Counted from the stretch's first letter, positions 16,276-24,506 are shown. The stretch is 64,000 nucleotides of DNA from Muribaculaceae bacterium (GCA_017557625.1 JAFYYG010000050.1:62001-126000), one strand, 5' to 3'. The notes: generated by a model from the letters alone, not told the origin. Program-made: numbers and translations.

Positions 16276-16874
16276 ACAAACCAAATCGACATCCCAACGA
16301 TCTTATTGGTATCAAGGAAGATTTTGAGAAGATGATAGCAAACAAGAAACCCATCAAAAACAGCTATCAGGTGACTAGTCAAATCTATGCCGGCGAATAT
16401 CCGCGAGACAAGGACGAAGAACTCAGCATAGCAAAGCTTAAACAGTTTGAGGATTTCGGTGTCACGCATTTCGTGGACTTGACCGAGGATGGTGAGTTGG
16501 CGCCATATCACAACATGCTATATCCTGGCGCATCACACGTGCGATTTCCCATTAGGGATGTGTCGGTGCCTAAGAGTATGGACGATGTGCGAGGTTTGGT
16601 TAAAAGCATCTGTGAAATAGTCAACAACAATCCTGACGCGAAAGTATATATTCACTGTTGGGGAGGAGTGGGCAGGACTGGAGTTATTGTAGGATGTCTC
16701 TTGTCCGAGTTATATCATCAGAGTTTTGATGAAACCATGGCAAAGTTGGAAAACATCTTCTTGGCTTGCCCGAAGTCGGCCTACAGAAAAACACCCGAGA
16801 CGCAAGAGCAACGCCAATTCATCTCAAAGTATGTGAGAGAAAATATACAACAACATAATAACATAGAAATATGA
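16272..16874 (+). CDS. Dual-specificity/tyrosine phosphatase family protein
   Basis: This 200-residue cytoplasmic cysteine phosphatase has the signature HCWGGVGRTG, with nucleophile Cys129 and phosphate-binding Arg135 (HCx5R). An Asp at 96 in FPIRDVSVP is a plausible general acid. The N-terminal segment with QIYAGEYP and FVDLTEDGE matches the dual-specificity fold, whose members act on phosphotyrosine, phosphoserine, phosphoinositides or, in the PIR1/baculovirus group, RNA 5'-triphosphate. There is no signal peptide or membrane segment. It overlaps by 4 bases both the nucleotidyltransferase upstream and the ADP-ribosylglycohydrolase downstream, so all three are translationally coupled. The real substrate cannot be read from the sequence; an RNA end or an ADP-ribose phosphate is possible in this context. 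Confidence 0.88.
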   Translation: MNKPNRHPNDLIGIKEDFEKMIANKKPIKNSYQVTSQIYAGEYPRDKDEELSIAKLKQFEDFGVTHFVDLTEDGELAPYHNMLYPGASHVRFPIRDVSVPKSMDDVRGLVKSICEIVNNNPDAKVYIHCWGGVGRTGVIVGCLLSELYHQSFDETMAKLENIFLACPKSAYRKTPETQEQRQFISKYVRENIQQHNNIEI

Positions 16875-17935
16875 ACACGTTACAAGACAGAATCAGAGGC
16901 TCACTCGTTGGAGGTGCCATTGGCGACGCATTGGGATATCCAGTGGAGTTTATATACTCTTTGGGCAAAATACAGGCAAAATATGGAGTGCGTGGCATCA
17001 CGCGACTTGACACTCACCAATTTTGGCTGGGCGATGATAAACAAAGCGAAAAGGCAGTAGTCTCGGACGACACGCAGATGACGCTGTTCACGGCAAACGG
17101 TTTGCTTAATGCCAAACGCTTGAATATAGAGATGAAATACGGCATCTGTCGCGCCTACATAGAATGGTATCTTACCCAAGTGGGCAAGAAATCAAATAAG
17201 TTCAACGACTGCTGGATTAGCAGTGTGCCTGAATTGAATGCACGCCGTGCGCCAGGCAACACTTGCATGTCGGCTCTGCATGCTATATATAATGGCGGTG
17301 AGACTTATAACAACAGCAAGGGATGCGGTGGCGTGATGCGCGTTGCGCCAATACCCCTGTTTGCGGCGGTTGATTCAAGGATGGATGTGACAGAAGCAGC
17401 AAAACTTGCCGGTGATGCCGCCGAAATCACCCACCAGCATCCGCTCGGTTACATTCCTGCGGCATTGATGGCACACATCATCTATCGTCTGGCACTCGAT
17501 GAACAGCCCACCCGATTGAGCTTAAAGCAATATATTATTGAAGGATTGGAGGCGCTGGAAAAGTTGTATCCCGAGAACAATAAAGATGTTCAGGAGATGC
17601 AGAAGCTTGTGATGAAGGCTATTAGATGTTCCGAAAATGATTGCCCCAACCATGATAACATCATCTCACTTGGAGAGGGGTGGGTAGGAGATGAGGCATT
17701 GGCAATAGCGCTATATTGCTGCCTGCGGCACTTCGACAGCTTTGAGAATGCCCTTATCGCTTCGGTGAATCATGGCGGCGACAGCGACAGCACAGGTGCC
17801 GTGACGGGCAACATCCTCGGTGCGGCAGTGGGCTATGATGCCATCCCTCAGTTCTTCAAGGATGAGTTGGAGATGCACGACCTCATCCTCCATATCGCCG
17901 ACGACCTGTGGTGTGGTGAAGTGACCAAGATGTAA
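16871..17935 (+). CDS. ADP-ribosylglycohydrolase (DraG/ARH family)
   Basis: This 354-residue cytoplasmic enzyme is expected to cleave ADP-ribose from a modified target or to hydrolyse a related ADP-ribose derivative. Both magnesium-binding motifs are intact: SDDTQM at 65-70 near the N-terminus and HGGDSDSTGAVTG starting at 301 near the C-terminus. The family opening LVGGAIGDALGYPVEF is also present. The all-helical length fits DraG/ARH proteins. It ends the operon and overlaps the phosphatase gene by 4 bases. With the macro/PARG fusion at the head, the operon has two unrelated folds for removing ADP-ribose, which suggests different linkages or successive steps. Family assignment is secure; the target is unknown. 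Confidence 0.93.
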   Translation: MNTLQDRIRGSLVGGAIGDALGYPVEFIYSLGKIQAKYGVRGITRLDTHQFWLGDDKQSEKAVVSDDTQMTLFTANGLLNAKRLNIEMKYGICRAYIEWYLTQVGKKSNKFNDCWISSVPELNARRAPGNTCMSALHAIYNGGETYNNSKGCGGVMRVAPIPLFAAVDSRMDVTEAAKLAGDAAEITHQHPLGYIPAALMAHIIYRLALDEQPTRLSLKQYIIEGLEALEKLYPENNKDVQEMQKLVMKAIRCSENDCPNHDNIISLGEGWVGDEALAIALYCCLRHFDSFENALIASVNHGGDSDSTGAVTGNILGAAVGYDAIPQFFKDELEMHDLILHIADDLWCGEVTKM

Positions 17936-18056
17936 ATGAAGCGGGAAGACGATTCTTGTTTCATAATAATATGATTTATTTAAATGTAATTTATGTTCAT
18001 TAGAAGGTAATCAAGCGATTTTATCAATATTTTTTTGTGGTTTTGAGAATATCACT

Positions 18057-18064
18057 TAACTTTG
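18057..18064 (+). promoter_or_regulatory. Bacteroidota -7 promoter box
   Basis: TAACTTTG, 79 bases before the 18143 start. Between them are short repeats of AACTATAAACT/TTAACTAT words. Confidence 0.65.
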
Positions 18065-18142
18065 TAGACGAAAACATGATTTCTTGTTATCGGCAACTAT
18101 GAACTATAAACTCTTAACTATAAACTTTTAACTATTAGTATT

Positions 18143-18718
18143 ATGAAACTACGACTCTCACTCATTTTACTTGCAGTGCTTGCCACTGCTTCAGTACTCA
18201 ATGCTCAGAACAGCAAGCGCATGGCGCAGATTCGTCAGGCCTATGCCGACAGGTTGGAGATAATGAATAACAACCCCTATGGGGATAAGCCTTTTAACGA
18301 AATCAGCGTTGATGTGGCGCAGAACATGCCTGGTTCGGGAATGCGAGAGGTGCACGATAAGTACTACTTCACTCAGGAGCAGTACAGCGCCGACGGTTCA
18401 ATGTGCAGTCAGCTCTATTTTGCCACCAGCACTGTCACCTACGCTTCGGGTATGCACAAGTGGTACTGGGAGTTCCTTTGGGACTCGATGGAAGGCGACC
18501 CCATGTTTGCCTTGCTCGTGCGGTCTGAAGGCGGCGTCAAGAAAGAGTACCGCTTCTATTTCGAGAACGACAAACTCATCAAGGCAGATCCTGAGTTTAA
18601 GCAGTGGCCCAAGGATGATAATCAAAGCCTCCACCCAGAAGTAATCAAAAAACCCGCCGACGTGCTGAAACTCATGAAAGAGAAGCAGACAGAGTTCAAG
18701 ATGCTGATTAAGGAGTAA
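18143..18718 (+). CDS. Secreted protein of unknown function
   Basis: I do not recognise this 191-residue exported protein. Residues 1-21 form a signal peptide (LSLILLAVLATASVLNA). The mature part starts with a basic helix (NSKRMAQIRQAYADRLEIM). It continues with an alternating hydrophobic/charged pattern suggesting a beta-rich fold (MCSQLYFATSTVTYASGMHKW, YWEFLWDSMEGDPMFALLV, KKEYRFYFENDKLIKA), and ends in a helical Lys-rich segment. It has its own promoter and no same-strand partner within 200 bases. Signal peptide and codon use support a real gene. Confidence 0.72.
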   Translation: MKLRLSLILLAVLATASVLNAQNSKRMAQIRQAYADRLEIMNNNPYGDKPFNEISVDVAQNMPGSGMREVHDKYYFTQEQYSADGSMCSQLYFATSTVTYASGMHKWYWEFLWDSMEGDPMFALLVRSEGGVKKEYRFYFENDKLIKADPEFKQWPKDDNQSLHPEVIKKPADVLKLMKEKQTEFKMLIKE

Positions 18719-18760
18719 AGAACTAAGTGTAAAGTGTTAAGTTTTAAGTGTTAAGTTGTG
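18719..18760 (+). repeat. Simple-word repeat (AAGTGTTAAGT type)
   Basis: Tandem variants of AAGTGTTAAGTTTT lie directly after the stop of the secreted protein. The same words recur at 12721-12755 and 59207-59222. Confidence 0.55.
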
Positions 18761-18855
18761 TGTGGTCAATGATTGGCATGTCCTTTTTTGAATCACACAA
18801 CGACAACATTTCACCAATTACCCGCAATATTTTTGGCGGGTAGGTGATTTTTGTC

Positions 18856-18863
18856 TAACTTTG
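18856..18863 (+). promoter_or_regulatory. Bacteroidota -7 promoter box
   Basis: TAACTTTG, 58 bases before the aminotransferase ATG. Confidence 0.7.
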
Positions 18864-18921
18864 CCCGCAGAAACAAAGACGATTTCTGATCAATAAAAAA
18901 ACTAAAAACTATAAAACAACT

Positions 18922-20115
18922 ATGCCTATCATTTCACAACGCGGCATCGACATGCCCGCATCGCCAATTCGCAAGCTTGCGCCATTTGCTGTGGCAGCTA
19001 AGCAAAAGGGAATCAAAGTGTATCACCTCAACATCGGTCAGCCCGATATCGCCACTCCTCAAGAGGGCCTTGACGCTCTCAAGAACGTGGACCGCAAGGT
19101 GCTCGAGTATTCGCCCTCGCAGGGCTATCAGAGCTACCTCGACCGTCTCGTGGGTTATTATGGCCGCTACGACATCAAGCTTGACGCCAGCAACATCATC
19201 GTCACCTGCGGTGGTAGTGAGGCTTTGCAGTTTGCCTTCCTTGCTTGCTTCAATCCTGGCGATGAACTCATCGTTCCCGAGCCAGTGTATGCCAACTATA
19301 TGGGCTTCGCCTGCGAGATGGGCGTGAAAGTGCGCACCATCACCACACAAATCGAGAACGGCTTTGCTCTGCCCTCAATCGAAGAGTTTGAGAAGCTTAT
19401 TACCGACCGTACACGTGCCATCATGATTTGCAACCCAAACAACCCCACTGGCACTCTCTATAGCGACGAGGAGCTACTACAACTTCGTGACCTGGTGAAA
19501 AAGCACGACCTCTACCTCATCAGCGATGAGGTATATCGCGAGTTCCGTTACAGCGACAAGCCATACTTGAGCGCTTTGCATCTTGAGGGCATCGAGGACA
19601 ACGCTATCGTCATCGACTCAGTGTCGAAGCGTTACAGTGAGTGCGGCATCCGCATCGGCGCTTTCATCACCCGCAACAAGCAACTGCTCACCACTGTGAT
19701 GAAATTTGCCCAGGCACGCCTCAGCCCACCGTTAATTGGTCAGATTGTTGCCGAGGCGTCACTTGCCGCTCCACAGGCCTACCATCAGGGTGTGTATGAC
19801 GAGTACATCACTCGCCGTGACTGCCTCGTTGAGGGTCTGAACAAGATTCCTGGCGTGTTTGCGCCAATGCCTACAGGTGCTTTCTATGCAATGGTGAAGC
19901 TCCCAGTGCAAGACTGCGACGACTTCTGCCGCTGGTGTCTTGAGGAGTTCAACTATGAAGGTGAGACAGTAATGATGGCTCCTGCCACTGGCTTCTACGC
20001 CACTCCAGGCGAGGGTAAGAACATCGTGCGCATGGCCTACGTCCTCAAAATAGAAGACCTCAAGCGCGCCCTCATCGTCCTCGAGAAAGCCTTAGAGGCC
20101 TATAACGCAAAATAA
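18922..20115 (+). CDS. Pyridoxal-phosphate aminotransferase, class I/II
   Basis: This 397-residue fold-type I aminotransferase is cytoplasmic and probably acts on an amino acid and a 2-oxo acid. Visible motifs are GGSEALQFAF near residue 95 (PLP phosphate cup), NPNNPTG near 173 (Asn contacting the PLP ring), DEVYREF near 208, and SVSKRYSECGIRIG near 235 with the Schiff-base Lys. The C-terminus has FYATPGEGKNIVRMAYVL, giving the Arg that binds the substrate carboxylate. The substrate cannot be fixed by motif; aspartate-type is most likely. The gene has its own promoter and ends in a strong shared terminator. Confidence 0.93.
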   Translation: MPIISQRGIDMPASPIRKLAPFAVAAKQKGIKVYHLNIGQPDIATPQEGLDALKNVDRKVLEYSPSQGYQSYLDRLVGYYGRYDIKLDASNIIVTCGGSEALQFAFLACFNPGDELIVPEPVYANYMGFACEMGVKVRTITTQIENGFALPSIEEFEKLITDRTRAIMICNPNNPTGTLYSDEELLQLRDLVKKHDLYLISDEVYREFRYSDKPYLSALHLEGIEDNAIVIDSVSKRYSECGIRIGAFITRNKQLLTTVMKFAQARLSPPLIGQIVAEASLAAPQAYHQGVYDEYITRRDCLVEGLNKIPGVFAPMPTGAFYAMVKLPVQDCDDFCRWCLEEFNYEGETVMMAPATGFYATPGEGKNIVRMAYVLKIEDLKRALIVLEKALEAYNAK

Positions 20116-20116
20116 G

Positions 20117-20184
20117 AAAGTTCGCTATCGCGAACTACTTAAGGCGTAATGGGTAATGCGTAATGGGGTTCGCTGTCGCGAACT
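20117..20184. repeat. Palindromic word repeat, left flank of four-helix-bundle gene
   Basis: Two palindromes, agttcgctatcgcgaact (20117-20134) and gttcgctgtcgcgaact (20168-20184), enclose GGTAATGCGTAATGGG words. An inverted version of the same arrangement (GTTCGC palindrome plus ATTACCCA words) lies at 20639-20711 on the other side of the next gene. Confidence 0.65.
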
Positions 20185-20192
20185 GCTTATAT

Positions 20193-20234
20193 AACAATAA
20201 AATGAACCACCACATGGCGGTTCATTTTATTGTT
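20193..20234. terminator. Bidirectional terminator hairpin
   Basis: A perfect 16-bp stem, AACAATAAAATGAACC with GGTTCATTTTATTGTT, around a 10-base loop, between convergent genes. A/T-rich arms give a T run in both directions. Confidence 0.85.
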
Positions 20235-20242
20235 TCATGCTC

Positions 20243-20626
20243 TCATTTGTTCTCTTCCAGCTTTTTTATTTTAGATTTTCGCAAACCGCTAATCAGTTTT
20301 GATGTTGTAAAAATATCAGATTTTATTGATTTCATATCTTCATCAGAAATGTATCCAAGATCTACAGCAAGTTGTAATTGGCAATAAACCTCCATCAAAG
20401 ACCCAAATGCAATCTCAAGAAAATGAATATTTTCTTTAACGGCGACTCTGCCACTGCCTTCGGCAATATTTGATGGTACATAGACTGCTGCACGCTGTAA
20501 CTGATTTGCAAGGGCATATTGCTCTGTTATTGGGAATTTTTCTGTTAGTCGATATGTCTTTGCGACAAGTTTACGCGCCTCTTGCCAAGCGTCAAGTTTC
20601 TCAAATTGAAATTTAAATTCTTCCAT
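20243..20626 (-). CDS. Four-helix-bundle protein (23S rRNA intervening-sequence protein family)
   Basis: This 127-residue helical protein belongs to the S23/IVP family, named for ORFs inside 23S rRNA intervening sequences and related in fold to Avd of diversity-generating retroelements. Family marks are FEKLDAWQEARKLV near the N-terminus, FPITEQYALANQLQRAAVYV and SNIAEGSGR in the middle, and FLEIAFGSLMEVYCQL with LGYISDED towards the end. The surface is basic and probably binds nucleic acid, but no biochemical role is established. It is not inside rRNA here. It stands alone, with related palindromic word repeats on both sides. A second member lies at 38210-38587. Confidence 0.92.
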   Translation of the reverse strand: MEEFKFQFEKLDAWQEARKLVAKTYRLTEKFPITEQYALANQLQRAAVYVPSNIAEGSGRVAVKENIHFLEIAFGSLMEVYCQLQLAVDLGYISDEDMKSIKSDIFTTSKLISGLRKSKIKKLEENK

Positions 20627-20638
20627 ATTATAATTTTA

Positions 20639-20711
20639 AATCGCCTAGCGAATTTCCATTACTCATCACTCATTACCCATTATCCATTACCCAGTTCGCA
20701 TAGCGAACTCT
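20639..20711. repeat. Palindromic word repeat, right flank of four-helix-bundle gene
   Basis: AATCGCCTAGCGAATT, then CATTACTCATCACTCATTACC-type words, then agttcgcatagcgaact. Taken as the reverse complement this resembles the left flank at 20117-20184. Confidence 0.6.
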
Positions 20712-21462
20712 TACACAGTTCACTGATGGTAATTGCTGCGGCGACACCTACGTTTAGACTCTCGCTCTTTGCACCCTTACGGGGCATAGAGGGGATGTGA
20801 AGTCGCTGGGTCACATGCTCTGCAACTTTTGGGCTGATGCCTTGGCCCTCGTTGCCGAATATGACGAACGCTCCGCCTTCGGGCAGCTTGGCGCTGTAGA
20901 TGTTCTCGCCGTCGAGGAAGGTGCCCATCACGGGCATGTCGCTGAAGTCATCGAGGAAGAAGTCGAGGTCGCAGTAATGCACTTTCACTCGGCTGATGGC
21001 ACCCATCGTGGCTTGCACCACCTTGTGATTATAGACATCAACAGTTGATTTGCTGGCGAAGATGTTCTTGATGCCAAACCAGTCGGCAAGGCGCATGATA
21101 GTGCCTAAGTTGCCAGGGTCTTGGATGTTGTCGAGCACGATGTTCAGACTGCTGCGCACCTCGTCGTCGCTGTAATCGACTTTGGGAATCTCATACACCG
21201 CCATCACATCACTTGGCGTGGTGAATTGCGACATTCGTGCCATCTGGCTCTTGTGGGCGAGCACCAGTTTTGGGTAATGCTCGGCGGTTCCTTGCTGCTC
21301 ATACCACGCCTTGGTGGCGATGAGGTAACGGCAGTTGAATGCATTCCACGTGTCGCGCACGCATTTCCATCCCTCAGCGACAAAGAGACCTTCCTTATCG
21401 CGGTATTTCTTCACAGCCAGCGAAGAGACTAGTTTGATTATTCCGTTGTTTATGTCTTGCAT
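20680..21462 (-). CDS. RNA 2'-O-methyltransferase, TrmH/SpoU family
   Basis: This SPOUT-class methyltransferase of 260 residues is predicted to transfer a methyl group from S-adenosylmethionine to a ribose 2'-OH in rRNA or tRNA. The N-terminal third is the substrate-binding domain (KYRDKEGLFVAEGWKCV). The catalytic part has motif 1 NIQDPGNLGTIMRLADWFG, motif 2 FVIFGNEGQGIS and motif 3 LHIPSMPRKGAKSESLNVGV, which forms the trefoil knot. ATG at 21462 (MQDINNG) is preferred to an in-frame TTG four codons upstream. The gene's end lies in the repeat flank of the four-helix-bundle gene. The exact nucleotide target is unknown. Confidence 0.93.
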   Translation of the reverse strand: MQDINNGIIKLVSSLAVKKYRDKEGLFVAEGWKCVRDTWNAFNCRYLIATKAWYEQQGTAEHYPKLVLAHKSQMARMSQFTTPSDVMAVYEIPKVDYSDDEVRSSLNIVLDNIQDPGNLGTIMRLADWFGIKNIFASKSTVDVYNHKVVQATMGAISRVKVHYCDLDFFLDDFSDMPVMGTFLDGENIYSAKLPEGGAFVIFGNEGQGISPKVAEHVTQRLHIPSMPRKGAKSESLNVGVAAAITISELCKSSLCELGNG

Positions 21463-21549
21463 TTTTTTATTCAAGTATTTACTTGAAGATTAGAGTTTAG
21501 TGGTTAGTGTTTTCCACTTTCCACTTTCCTCTTTCCTCGCAGTTTCCTG

Positions 21550-23184
21550 CTACGGCACCTGAAAATTCTGTTTTTTTGATGGTGGAGGAGGCACAGCCAC
21601 ATTGCGGTTGGAACTGGTGGGGTCGTTGTTTGCCTTTTTGCGTGGAGGCACGCCACCTGGCTGCGGCTGTTGCTTAGGTTCATCGTTGTTGGCAACGGGA
21701 GTCTCGGGAATTTCTTTCTCAAGCTCTTTGTAGTCATTCTTGTTGTCAAAAGCATCGGGATAAGGGTCGCCCTCTTTTACTCTTGGCACTGACACATTAC
21801 TGCCTGTGTCGTAACGATTCTTGTCTGGCATAGGAATATCTACTTTTTTCGCTGGCGTTACTGCCACATTGCTGCCGGTAGAAGGTCCGCTCACGTTGTC
21901 GTTGTCGAAGGGTTCTAGACCTTCTTCGGGCACAACATTGTTGGGCAATTCTTTACTTATCGTTACATCAGGGTTTCCTTTTTCCTCGCTTTTGCTTGCA
22001 TCCGACACAACTTTATCACTGTCTTTCTTATTGTTGTAAATTATCATCGCTGTTATGGCTCCAATCAGCAGTAAAGCAGCAAGAATTATCCACAGGATGC
22101 GTTTCAACGATTTTTTCTTGTCGGTTGCTGGAATCGATCGGGTGGGTGGCAGAGGAGATGCAACGGCCGATTGTTCTTCGCTGTCATGAGTGGTGGTTGC
22201 CATCAATTCTTGTGATGTGATTTCGGTGTTGGCTTGCTCGCCAACTTCTATGTCGTCTCCATCGGGGTTCGGTACTGGTGCTGTAGGAGGAGTGTCCACT
22301 GATTCGTGAGGTGGCATGGCCGTTGCTGCCTTAGGCGCAAGAATCACACTGCGCCGCACCATCTTGTCACACATCAGGCGCTCGGTGTTGACGAGCAGGT
22401 GGTCGCCATCTTCATTTTCCACTCTTTCCACTTCAATAAGAAGTATGCTATGATTGGCGGGCACGGTATTGGTAAGCATCTTGAGCGATGCAAGTTTCTG
22501 GGCGTTGCTCAGCTTGCTGTTACAAAGCACGTCCTTGAGTTTCTTGTCGCTCAAGGCACCTGTCATTCCGTCGCAGCACAGCACAAAATAGTCACCAGCC
22601 TTGATGTCGGTGATAAAAGCCACATCGGGGACCGCAGCGTCGCATGGGCTGGGAAGCATAGCGCGGGTGAGTACGTTCTTCTTCTTCGACGCCTCGGCCT
22701 CGGCACGTGTGAGACGACCGGCAACAAAGAGGTCATTGACCAGTGAATGGTCGCGGGAACGGTACAGTATCTCACGTTGAGAAGGGCGAATGTGATAGAC
22801 ACGGGTGTTGCCAATGTGGGCAGCCGCCACACCAAAGTTGCCAATGGCAATCATCGCCATCGTAGTGCCCATAGGGTAACGGCTCACCTCATAGCGGCTA
22901 TAAGTGTTGTCGAGCTTATCCTGTGCATCGACCACAGCACGTCGCACCGTCACGCCAGTGAGCTGTTGCGATAGGTCAACATTGTCGCTCATCCACTTGC
23001 CGAGTGCCTGTGCCACCACAGCACTTGCCACTTCGCTATGGGTGTGACCACTGATGCCATCGCAGAGCACAAACACCTGGTCGCTCGCCTTCACATTGGC
23101 GAGATGCGGGAAGAACGAGTTGCACTGCACTGGATATTGCCCCTTTTCACTTATTCCTAATGGAGCTTTTATCTTTATTTTCAT
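21550..23184 (-). CDS. PP2C-type protein phosphatase with membrane anchor and Pro-rich tail
   Basis: This 544-residue Ser/Thr phosphatase has a catalytic domain at about residues 5-255 with the metal-binding motifs VLCDGISGH (D42, G43), MGTTMAMIAIG (105-115), AHIGNTRVY and CCDGMTGALSD (D205). After a charged linker a single transmembrane helix follows near 365-390 (ILWIILAALLLIGAITAMI). An extracytoplasmic tail of about 150 residues, rich in Pro, Asn and Asp, ends in PPPPSKKQNFQVP. This puts the phosphatase in the cytoplasm and the tail outside. In other bacteria such enzymes usually work with a Hanks-type kinase or FHA protein, but none is present in the window. Confidence 0.92.
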   Translation of the reverse strand: MKIKIKAPLGISEKGQYPVQCNSFFPHLANVKASDQVFVLCDGISGHTHSEVASAVVAQALGKWMSDNVDLSQQLTGVTVRRAVVDAQDKLDNTYSRYEVSRYPMGTTMAMIAIGNFGVAAAHIGNTRVYHIRPSQREILYRSRDHSLVNDLFVAGRLTRAEAEASKKKNVLTRAMLPSPCDAAVPDVAFITDIKAGDYFVLCCDGMTGALSDKKLKDVLCNSKLSNAQKLASLKMLTNTVPANHSILLIEVERVENEDGDHLLVNTERLMCDKMVRRSVILAPKAATAMPPHESVDTPPTAPVPNPDGDDIEVGEQANTEITSQELMATTTHDSEEQSAVASPLPPTRSIPATDKKKSLKRILWIILAALLLIGAITAMIIYNNKKDSDKVVSDASKSEEKGNPDVTISKELPNNVVPEEGLEPFDNDNVSGPSTGSNVAVTPAKKVDIPMPDKNRYDTGSNVSVPRVKEGDPYPDAFDNKNDYKELEKEIPETPVANNDEPKQQPQPGGVPPRKKANNDPTSSNRNVAVPPPPSKKQNFQVP

Positions 23185-23335
23185 TGTAAACTATTTATCT
23201 CAGTATATATAATAACGTAAATATATGCCAATAAATTGCTTTTATGAATCACACCAATAAAAAAACACTTCCAAATAGGCACACTGGCGTGTAAAAAAAT
23301 ATTTGTTTAGGAGAAAATAATTATTTAACTTTGCA

Positions 23336-23343
23336 GTCGAAAA
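23336..23343 (+). promoter_or_regulatory. Bacteroidota -7 promoter box for fba
   Basis: TAACTTTG, 55 bases before the aldolase ATG. Confidence 0.7.
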
Positions 23344-23398
23344 AAAATAGAGATAACAGATTAGAAGTTATTCAATAGTTTAAAACAGTATTTTTATT

Positions 23399-24400
23399 AT
23401 GGTAAGTTACAAGGAATTAGGCCTGGTCAACACCCGCGAGATGTTTGCTAAGGCAATCAATGGAGGTTATGCTATCCCCGCCTTCAATTTCAACAACATG
23501 GAGCAGCTTCAGGCTATCATCAAGGCAAGTGCCGAGACTAAATCGCCTGTGATTCTGCAAGTTTCTAAAGGCGCGCGCAACTACGCCAACCAAACCCTGC
23601 TTCGCTACATGGCACAGGGTGCCGTAGAGTATGCCAAGGAGCTTGGATGGGAGCATCCACAGATTTGTCTGCATCTTGACCACGGCGACTCATTTGAGGT
23701 GTGCAAGAGCTGTGTTGACTTTGGTTTCTCGAGCGTGATGATCGACGGCAGCTCGCTGCCCTATGAGGAGAACATCGCCCTGACAAAGCAAGTTGTTGAG
23801 TATGCTCACCAGTTTGACGTTACCGTAGAGGCAGAGCTTGGCGTGCTCGCTGGCGTTGAAGACGAAGTGCAGGCTGAGGAATCGCACTACACCAAGCCCG
23901 AAGAGGTTATAGACTTCGCCACCCGCACAGGCTGCGACTCGCTGGCAATCTCCATTGGCACCAGCCACGGAGCTTACAAGTTCAAACCCGAGCAGTGCAC
24001 ACGCGACCCACAGACCGGCAAGCTCGTTCCTCCCCCGTTGGCATTCGACGTGCTCGACGCCATCATGGAGAAACTCCCCGGCTTCCCCATCGTGCTTCAC
24101 GGCTCATCGTCAGTGCCCCAAGAGTATGTTGACATCATCAACACTCATGGAGGCAATCTGCCCGATGCAGTAGGTATACCCGAGGAGCAGTTGCGCAAGG
24201 CCGCCAAGAGTGCGGTGTGCAAGATCAACATCGATAGCGACAGCCGCCTCGCCTTCACAGCAGCGGTGCGCAAAGTCTTCGCCGAGAAACCAGGCGAGTT
24301 TGACCCACGCAAGTATTGCGGTCCCGCACGCGACGAGATGACTAAGCTCTACAAGCACAAAATCATCGAAGTGCTTGGCAGCGACGGCAAGGCCGAGTAA
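23399..24400 (+). CDS. fba: Fructose-bisphosphate aldolase, class II
   Basis: This is the glycolytic/gluconeogenic enzyme that reversibly cleaves fructose 1,6-bisphosphate to dihydroxyacetone phosphate and glyceraldehyde 3-phosphate using zinc. It is cytoplasmic, 333 residues, the usual length. The active-site region HLDHGDSFE supplies the catalytic Asp and a zinc His. VEAELGVLAGVEDEV contains the conserved Glu, and IGTSHGAYKF and LHGSSSVPQEY supply the other two zinc His. The KINIDSDSRLAF segment binds phosphate. Monocistronic, between a clear promoter and terminator. Identification is secure; gatY/kbaY-type substrates are less likely given length and sequence. Confidence 0.95.
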   Translation: MVSYKELGLVNTREMFAKAINGGYAIPAFNFNNMEQLQAIIKASAETKSPVILQVSKGARNYANQTLLRYMAQGAVEYAKELGWEHPQICLHLDHGDSFEVCKSCVDFGFSSVMIDGSSLPYEENIALTKQVVEYAHQFDVTVEAELGVLAGVEDEVQAEESHYTKPEEVIDFATRTGCDSLAISIGTSHGAYKFKPEQCTRDPQTGKLVPPPLAFDVLDAIMEKLPGFPIVLHGSSSVPQEYVDIINTHGGNLPDAVGIPEEQLRKAAKSAVCKINIDSDSRLAFTAAVRKVFAEKPGEFDPRKYCGPARDEMTKLYKHKIIEVLGSDGKAE

Positions 24401-24424
24401 AACCTGAAAATCGACCACAATCAT

Positions 24425-24458
24425 AAAACTCACGGGCTAAATGCGCTCGTGAGTTTTT
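24425..24458 (+). terminator. Intrinsic terminator downstream of fba
   Basis: AAACTCACG pairs with CGTGAGTTT and is followed by a T run, 25 bases past the stop. Confidence 0.85.
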
Positions 24459-24506
24459 ATATTAGTTTTTTTGTTAAGAAATATTCTATTATTACCATAA
24501 AAATAG

